DNA of 64,000 nucleotides, from positions 82,584 through 146,583 of the forward strand of contig ONGA01000004.1 of assembly GCA_900317285.1 (NCBI GenBank), in the 5' to 3' direction. Positions 58,229 to 64,000 of the stretch are shown here, piece after piece; position 1 is the first letter of the stretch, and every line of letters begins with the position of its first letter. The translations under genes were made by a program, and so were the position numbers. The notes under the pieces were generated by a model. That model saw only the letters and a list, made by a program, of their open reading frames with translations. It was not told the origin of the DNA and did not search any database. This DNA comes from an uncultured Bacteroidales bacterium. GTDB taxonomy: Bacteria; Bacteroidota; Bacteroidia; Bacteroidales; P3.

Positions 58229-60383
58229 CGATGGTGCGCAGTTTGTCGATCAGCCTGGTAAGGTGGTCGAGGTTGTTGATATAAAGCATAATGATGCCGC
58301 GGGCGACGCCCTCGGAGGCTTCGAGGGTGATGGCGCGCATGTTGAGGTCCATCTCGTCGGAGATGTGGCGAGTGATTTCCTGCAGTAGCCCTTTATGGTC
58401 GATGGCGGTGAGGGAGATACCGGTGAGGAGAGCGATTTGTTCGCCAGGACGCCATTTGGCGCGGACGATATGGTTCTCATGGTTTGCCATCTCCTTCATC
58501 GCTTCCTTGCAGTTGGTGCGATGGACCATGATGCGGTCGTTCTGGACAATACCGACTACCTGGTCGCCCTGCACGGGTTTGCAGCAAGAGGCTGTTTCGG
58601 TGGGGAGGTTCTCGTATTCCTTGTCGAGGAGAAAAGGCGTGGAGATTTCCTTGTATTTGTTGAGGAAAATGAGGTTGGGCTCCGGATGGGCCTTACCAAA
58701 GCATTCTGCTACCTGATGTTCGGTGACATTGCCGACGGCGAGGTCGTAGAGAACATCGATGTCGGAGCGGTTGTCGAGATAGCGTTTCAGTTGTCCCCAG
58801 TTCTGGGGGTTGTCTTTGAGGTGAATCTTCTCGAGGTAAGCTTTCAGTTTGCGGCGACCTTCCTTGGAATACTCTTTCTTGTGGGCACGGAGGAAATCCT
58901 TGATGGCTTCTTTCGCGTGCGGGGTTTGGCATTCGTTGAGCCACTCTTCCGAAGGCACGGTGTTGGCGGTGGTGAGAATCTGAATCTGGTCGCCAGTGTG
59001 AAGGCGTTCGTTGCGGCTGACGACGCGAGCGTTGACCTTGGCACCGATGCAGTGGTCGCCGAGTTCGGTGTGGATGGCGTAGGCGAAGTCGAGCACCGTG
59101 CTGCGCGACGGCAGCGTGACGGTGCGTCCCCGGGGTGTGAAAAGATAGATTTCCTTGGTGTAGAGGGCTTCCTTGAACTCCTCGACGAGGTCGAGGGCAC
59201 TTTTATCACTCTGTTCGAGGGAGGTGCGGATTTGCTGGAGCCATTCTTCGACGGGGTTGTTGTCGATTTGCTCCTCGGGGTGAGCTTCCTTGTAGAGGAA
59301 GTGGGCCGCCATACCTTTTTCGGCGATGGTGTCCATGCGGTCGGTGCGGATTTGGATTTCCACCCACCGGCCGATGGGAGTCATGACGGTGGTCTGGAGG
59401 CTCTCGTAGCCGTTGTTCTTGGGGTGGGTGATCCAGTCGCGGAACCGGTTGGGGTTGGGATCGAATTGTTGCGAGATGAGGGCGTAGACGCGGAAGCATT
59501 CCTCTTTCTCTTTCTCGCGGGGTATGTTGTTGAGGATGATGCGCATGGCGTATAGGTCGTAGATCTCCTCAAAAGCCACGTGCTTGTTCTCGATTTTTTT
59601 CCAACAGCTGTAGACCGACTTGACGCGGGTCTTGATGGTGTAGTTGTAGCCGGCCTCTTCGAGCATCTGGCGGACAGGTTTGGTGAGGCACTCCTTGAGT
59701 TTTTCCTCGGTGCCTGCTGTCTCGGCTATTTTGGCGGCTATTTCGGCGTATTTTTCGGGGTTGGTGTAGCGCATCACCAGTTCTTCGAGTTCGGTCTTGA
59801 TGGTGTAGAGGCCGAGGCGGTGCGCCAGGGGGATGTAGAGGTAGGAGGTTTCGCTGGCGATGATGAATTTCTTGGTCTCCTTCATGGAGTCGAGGGTGCG
59901 CATGTTGTGCAGACGGTCGCAGAGCTTGAGGAAGATGACATAGGCGTCGTTGCACATGGAAAGCAGGATCTTGCGGTAGTTTTCCGCTTGCTTGCTTTCA
60001 GACTGCTGGAGGAGCATGACGTCCTCGATTTTGGTCACGCCGTCGACGATGCGTGCCACACGGTCGCCGAAGACCATGCGCAGTTCGTCGAGAGTGATTT
60101 CGGTGTCCTCCACCACGTCGTGGAGCAATGCGCTGATGACGGCGATGGGGCCGAGGCCAACCTCCTTGACGGCGATGAGGGCCACCGCGAGGGGGTGGAA
60201 GATGTAGGGTTCGCCACTTTTGCGGCGGGTGCCGGCATGGGCTTTGTTGGCAATCTGGAAAGCGCGCAGGATATTAGCCTCTTCGTCGGGAGTGAGCGGT
60301 TTCAGTGCCCGGCAAGCGGCGATGAGTTCTTTGTATTTCTCCTGTATCTCGCGCTTTTCGCGCTTTTCGTCAATCACATACAT
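58200..60383 (-). CDS. rel: (p)ppGpp synthetase/hydrolase (Rel)
   Basis: Bifunctional stringent-response enzyme, 727 residues. An HD hydrolase domain covers about 40-200 (ISALLHDVVEDTE near 85). The synthetase domain follows (RVKSVYSCWKKIENKHVAFEEIYDLYAMRII near 255-285; NNGYESLQTTVMT near 325), then a TGS domain (IYLFTPRGRTVTLPSRSTVLDFAYAIH near 410-437) and a C-terminal ACT domain (LTAIDHKGLLQEITRHISDE near 650-670). Bacteroidota often have two such proteins; from the HD motif this one can hydrolyse. mazG overlaps its stop. Confidence 0.94.
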   Translation of the reverse strand: MYVIDEKREKREIQEKYKELIAACRALKPLTPDEEANILRAFQIANKAHAGTRRKSGEPYIFHPLAVALIAVKEVGLGPIAVISALLHDVVEDTEITLDELRMVFGDRVARIVDGVTKIEDVMLLQQSESKQAENYRKILLSMCNDAYVIFLKLCDRLHNMRTLDSMKETKKFIIASETSYLYIPLAHRLGLYTIKTELEELVMRYTNPEKYAEIAAKIAETAGTEEKLKECLTKPVRQMLEEAGYNYTIKTRVKSVYSCWKKIENKHVAFEEIYDLYAMRIILNNIPREKEKEECFRVYALISQQFDPNPNRFRDWITHPKNNGYESLQTTVMTPIGRWVEIQIRTDRMDTIAEKGMAAHFLYKEAHPEEQIDNNPVEEWLQQIRTSLEQSDKSALDLVEEFKEALYTKEIYLFTPRGRTVTLPSRSTVLDFAYAIHTELGDHCIGAKVNARVVSRNERLHTGDQIQILTTANTVPSEEWLNECQTPHAKEAIKDFLRAHKKEYSKEGRRKLKAYLEKIHLKDNPQNWGQLKRYLDNRSDIDVLYDLAVGNVTEHQVAECFGKAHPEPNLIFLNKYKEISTPFLLDKEYENLPTETASCCKPVQGDQVVGIVQNDRIMVHRTNCKEAMKEMANHENHIVRAKWRPGEQIALLTGISLTAIDHKGLLQEITRHISDEMDLNMRAITLEASEGVARGIIMLYINNLDHLTRLIDKLRTIDGVEDVRRI

Positions 60384-60407
60384 GGAAAGGTTCCCCGTAA
60401 TTAAAGG

Positions 60408-61163
60408 TTACCACAAGAACAAGGAGAGAGCGGCGATGGCAGCGATTTCGAGGCTCACACCGACGGTGAGGTAGCTGTAGCCGTTCACTGTGGCGAGACC
60501 CATGGACACTGAAGTCCAGCAGAATTCGCCTCCTTTGGAGGGTGATGCCATACGGAAACCGATTTCGCCGCCGATGTGGAGGTGGCGGGAGAAGTCGGTG
60601 GTGGTGTTGATTTTGGACGGAGTGGCAAAGCCGTTATTTAAGATGATGCCGCCGTAGAGATGCCAGTCCCACCGGCTGTCGACGCCCGAGAGACGTGCGG
60701 CGGCACCGAGGTTGTAGTATTCGTTTCCCTTACTAGGGAACACTTTGCCATAGACACCGATGCGCTGGGGAAGGTAGGTGAAGCTGATGCCGATGGCGGA
60801 GTTGTGTCCAATGAGCGCTTCGGTTTCGACGAAGAAGCTGTTGAAGTTGAGTCCTACGTTGTTGCGGTAATGGTGTTTGGGCCTTTTATAGCCCTGATGT
60901 TGTTTTTCAGTGCCTACGATGTTGCCGTTGCGGTCATAGTAGACGGGAGCGCCGATGAGGTTTTCTTCGGCTGGATTTTGTTTTGGCGAGGGGCGGGCGC
61001 CGATGACGTTGGGTTCGTCATCGGCGTCGTCCTCGTCGAGGGTGTCAACGCTGTCGGCCGCCGGCAGGGTGGCGGGAAGGGGGAGGCTGTCGCGTTGCAC
61101 ATCCTGCGACCATCCCGTTGCTGCGAAGAGCAGCATGGCAGCCCAAAGAGCGTAGTGTTTCAT
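60408..61163 (-). CDS. Secreted hypothetical protein, possible small outer-membrane barrel
   Basis: Exported protein of 251 residues: signal peptide (ALWAAMLLFAATGWSQ, about 4-19), an acidic low-complexity linker (DTLDEDDADDEPN near 42-54), then alternating hydrophobic strands from about 95 (NNVGLNFNSFFVETEALIGHNSAIGISFTYLPQRIGVYGK) and a C-terminus ending in a hydrophobic Leu-rich strand and aromatic Trp (AALSLFLW). That pattern suits an outer-membrane beta-barrel but no family is recognised. It lies between rel and a T9SS redoxin gene, 3 nt after the latter's start region. Confidence 0.5.
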   Translation of the reverse strand: MKHYALWAAMLLFAATGWSQDVQRDSLPLPATLPAADSVDTLDEDDADDEPNVIGARPSPKQNPAEENLIGAPVYYDRNGNIVGTEKQHQGYKRPKHHYRNNVGLNFNSFFVETEALIGHNSAIGISFTYLPQRIGVYGKVFPSKGNEYYNLGAAARLSGVDSRWDWHLYGGIILNNGFATPSKINTTTDFSRHLHIGGEIGFRMASPSKGGEFCWTSVSMGLATVNGYSYLTVGVSLEIAAIAALSLFLW

Positions 61164-61166
61164 GGT

Positions 61167-62729
61167 TTATTTCTTAACAATCTTTTTGGTGGCGGTGCCG
61201 TTGTCGGTGATGACGCGCACAAAGTAGACGCCGCTGGAGAGGGTGCTCATGTCGACGACTGCGTTGTTGTGCTGGGTCATGAGAGTGCGGCCGCTGAGGT
61301 CGAGGATGTTGACTTCGCGAAGGCCATCGGCGCGGACGGTGAGTTTGTCAGCGACGGGGTTGGGGAAGAGGTCGAAGTTGATGTCGCTGGTCTCCTCGAT
61401 GCCGACGGTGGGGTTGGAGTCGTAGACGCGCATGCCGTCGATGCAGAAGGCGAACTGGTCGCTGCTATTGAAGTGGCGGAAGGCGATATAGATGGTCTGG
61501 CCGCGGTAGTTGGTGAGGTTGACGGTTTGCTTGGTCCAGCTGCCCTTGTTCACGGTGCGGCTCTTGACGGGGCTTGAAGTGAAGTTGCTGGGCTCGTTGC
61601 CAGTGGTGGAGATGTAGACTTTGTATTTGTCGGGATATTGGCTGTTGAGGCTGACATCATACCATTCGAGTTTGCAGCTGCTGGTGTTGGGCAGGGTGAT
61701 GGCGGGAGAGATAAGCCAGTTGTCGGGAGAGAGGGCTCCGGTGGAGTTATACCAGGAGGCGGAGAGGAAGGAACTGTAGCCGGAATTGGCGGCGTTGGAG
61801 TAGAGCATCCAGTTGTAGCCGTCGCCATCGGCGTCGACCAGGTTCCAGTCTTCCATCTCCTCTTCGGAGTCGAATCCGCAGAAGTAGAGGTAGTCGAGGA
61901 CGTTGATGTTGACGGAGTCGGTGGTGGTGCCGTTGGCGTTGGAGACGGCAGCGGAGACGGTGTAGGAGCCGGGGGTGTTCCAAGTGGCTTCGATGACTCG
62001 ACCGCTAGCGGTTGGGGTGGTGGCGCCGGGGAGGGTCCAGTTGACACCAGTCACGTCATCGACGCTGACGATATGGGTACCAAAGAGAGCGGGACGACCT
62101 TTGTAGATGCTGGTTTCGTTCTGGATGCTGGCAATGGGGGCATCGCCGGTTCTGGGGTAGGTGTTGAGCAGACCTTGAATGAAGGCAACGTCGGCGGTGG
62201 GGTCGCCGGAGAGGCCGAAGCCGTTGGTGTAGATGTTGCAGTAGTAGCCTGTCGGGGCGATGAAGTACATGCTGGGCACGTAGCCTTCATAGAGGCTGGC
62301 GCAGGTGCGGAGGCAGGTGCTGTTGGAACTGTCGTCGATGATGGGGTAGGGCACGGGGGTGGTGGTGCCAGCGATGACGGTCCAGTTGCCTTGGGTGGCA
62401 CCGGCATAGGTGTCGCCCGCATGGACACCTTGGATCTGGGCGAGGGTGTTGCTGCTTTCGGTCTCGACCCAGAGGACGCAGACCTGGCTGCCGAGCTGGT
62501 CGTGGATGGCTTCGAGGACACCGCTGGTGTGCATGCTCCAGCAGGGGCCGCACCAGGTGGCGGAGTAGTCGATGACGACGGCTTTGCCAGCTGCGAGCGT
62601 ATCGCCGAGGCTGATAGTGTTGCCGTAGATGTCATGGTAGGTGAAAGGGGTTCCGATAGAGTCCCAATACTGGGCGAAGGAGGCAGTGCCCATTGTCAGG
62701 GCGACCAGAAGCGATACGATTTTTTTCAT
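61167..62729 (-). CDS. Secreted thioredoxin-fold protein with T9SS type A sorting domain
   Basis: Exported protein of 520 residues with four parts: signal peptide (LLVALTMGTASFAQ, about 7-20); a thioredoxin/redoxin domain (about 25-190) with IDYSATWCGPCWSMH, the CGPC redox pair; a PKD-like domain (about 215-285, WNTPGSYTVSAAVSNANG); and a choice-of-anchor/MAM-like lectin fold (about 290-430, FCGFDSEEEMEDWNLVDADGDGYNW). A T9SS type A C-terminal domain follows (DLFPNPVADKLTV, LSGRTLMT, LSSGVYFVRV, KKIVKK end). Surface-attached redox protein; substrate unknown. Confidence 0.85.
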   Translation of the reverse strand: MKKIVSLLVALTMGTASFAQYWDSIGTPFTYHDIYGNTISLGDTLAAGKAVVIDYSATWCGPCWSMHTSGVLEAIHDQLGSQVCVLWVETESSNTLAQIQGVHAGDTYAGATQGNWTVIAGTTTPVPYPIIDDSSNSTCLRTCASLYEGYVPSMYFIAPTGYYCNIYTNGFGLSGDPTADVAFIQGLLNTYPRTGDAPIASIQNETSIYKGRPALFGTHIVSVDDVTGVNWTLPGATTPTASGRVIEATWNTPGSYTVSAAVSNANGTTTDSVNINVLDYLYFCGFDSEEEMEDWNLVDADGDGYNWMLYSNAANSGYSSFLSASWYNSTGALSPDNWLISPAITLPNTSSCKLEWYDVSLNSQYPDKYKVYISTTGNEPSNFTSSPVKSRTVNKGSWTKQTVNLTNYRGQTIYIAFRHFNSSDQFAFCIDGMRVYDSNPTVGIEETSDINFDLFPNPVADKLTVRADGLREVNILDLSGRTLMTQHNNAVVDMSTLSSGVYFVRVITDNGTATKKIVKK

Positions 62730-62782
62730 AAAAATGATTTTTTTGATGATGTTGATTATTATTTTGTTGAATTTTGGGTTTT

Positions 62783-63817
<1,035 letters not shown>

Positions 63818-63871
63818 AATATTCAACTATTTAATGTGTTATTATTCTTGGTTGTGTCTGCTTATGGGGTG

Positions 63872-63879
63872 CAAATATA
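63872..63879 (-). promoter_or_regulatory. -7 element for recA
   Basis: On the - strand TATATTTG, 55 nt before the recA ATG; spacing to a -33 TTTG not clear. Confidence 0.5.
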
Positions 63880-63933
63880 CAAAAATATTTAATAATGCCG
63901 AAAAAAATTTTTTTCGGTGGGTGCGTTTTTTTG

Positions 63934-63964
63934 TTTGGTGTATGAAAAAATGTTTGTATTTTTG
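63934..63964 (+). promoter_or_regulatory. Consensus promoter reading out of the right edge
   Basis: TTTG at 63934-63937 and TATTTTTG at 63957-63964, spacing 19 nt, pointing to a gene beyond the window. Confidence 0.7.
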
Positions 63965-64000
63965 CAAGTGCAAAACAGGATGGGAATTCCACGTGAAAAT

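Noticed and set aside
63985..64000. CACGTG-centred sequence at the right edge resembling parS
   Set aside because: Only 11 of 16 positions match and the outer bases are wrong.

Overview
The window reads as a chromosome segment of a Bacteroidota bacterium, most likely Bacteroidales. The evidence is: promoters of the TTTG-N19/20-TAnnTTTG type (clear at 14295, 16377, 20444, 49023 and 63934); few Shine-Dalgarno sequences; type IX secretion sorting domains; Bacteroidota-restricted families (DUF4290, DUF6266, DUF4175, DUF2723); a serine palmitoyltransferase; and a MurA with Asp in place of the catalytic Cys. Genes are tightly packed, with many 4-nt stop/start overlaps. One AT-rich foreign patch (about 12.9-14.9 kb) stands out from the GC-richer neighbours.

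Layout. 0-11.6 kb: cell-envelope block on + (lptC end, lpxD, two SGNH hydrolase-like proteins, an MBOAT O-acyltransferase, an LtaS-like phosphotransferase, a degenerate arginase-fold protein, lptE, a DUF2723 glycosyltransferase). 11.7-16.3 kb: kbl and tdh (threonine to glycine), separated by a defence scar holding fragments of a type I methylase and a YhcG-type protein, an intact AbiH gene and a possible nuclease. 16.4-20.4 kb: small coiled-coil protein, zapA, a structured intergenic region, rny, lgt, gpmA. 20.5-20.9 kb: tRNA-Ser, tRNA-Pro, tRNA-Arg. 20.9-33.4 kb on -: dut, clpP, nadK, a T9SS cargo, an MsbA-like exporter, purB, a CpsB-like phosphatase, murA, DUF4290, a pseudouridine synthase, a YbaK-like deacylase, DUF3267, nadA. 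33.9-39.4 kb on +: rpiB, deoC, spt with a GNAT-fold partner, then a sigma factor carrying a transmembrane segment with its secreted partner. 39.5-54.3 kb: an SDR, DUF4175, an anti-sigma-type ATPase, ybeY, mnmG, WbqC-like, DUF6266, two tRNA-Lys, a TPR protein, rsmA, a MntP-like protein, peptidase U32. 54.3-64 kb: aroB on +, then on - a thioredoxin-like protein, lysC, smpB, mazG, rel, a hypothetical, a T9SS redoxin and recA.

Systems. LPS synthesis, export and surface modification dominate the left end (LptC, LptE, LpxD, MsbA-like, MBOAT/SGNH, LtaS-like). Sphingolipid synthesis is represented by spt and possibly the GNAT protein. Two perfect 16-bp parS sites (31354 and 46754) and an AT-rich divergent intergenic region with DnaA-box-like sequences (33467-33826) suggest that the window lies near the replication origin. 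The second parS is the centre of a 36-bp perfect palindrome that also looks like a bidirectional terminator.

Most unusual items: the membrane-tethered sigma factor operon (37.7-39.4 kb); the parS/terminator palindrome; a 17-bp inverted repeat that fills the gap between the divergent start codons of the U32 peptidase and aroB; and degenerate 11-bp tandem arrays sharing a CATAGGAG-like core in three separate intergenic regions.
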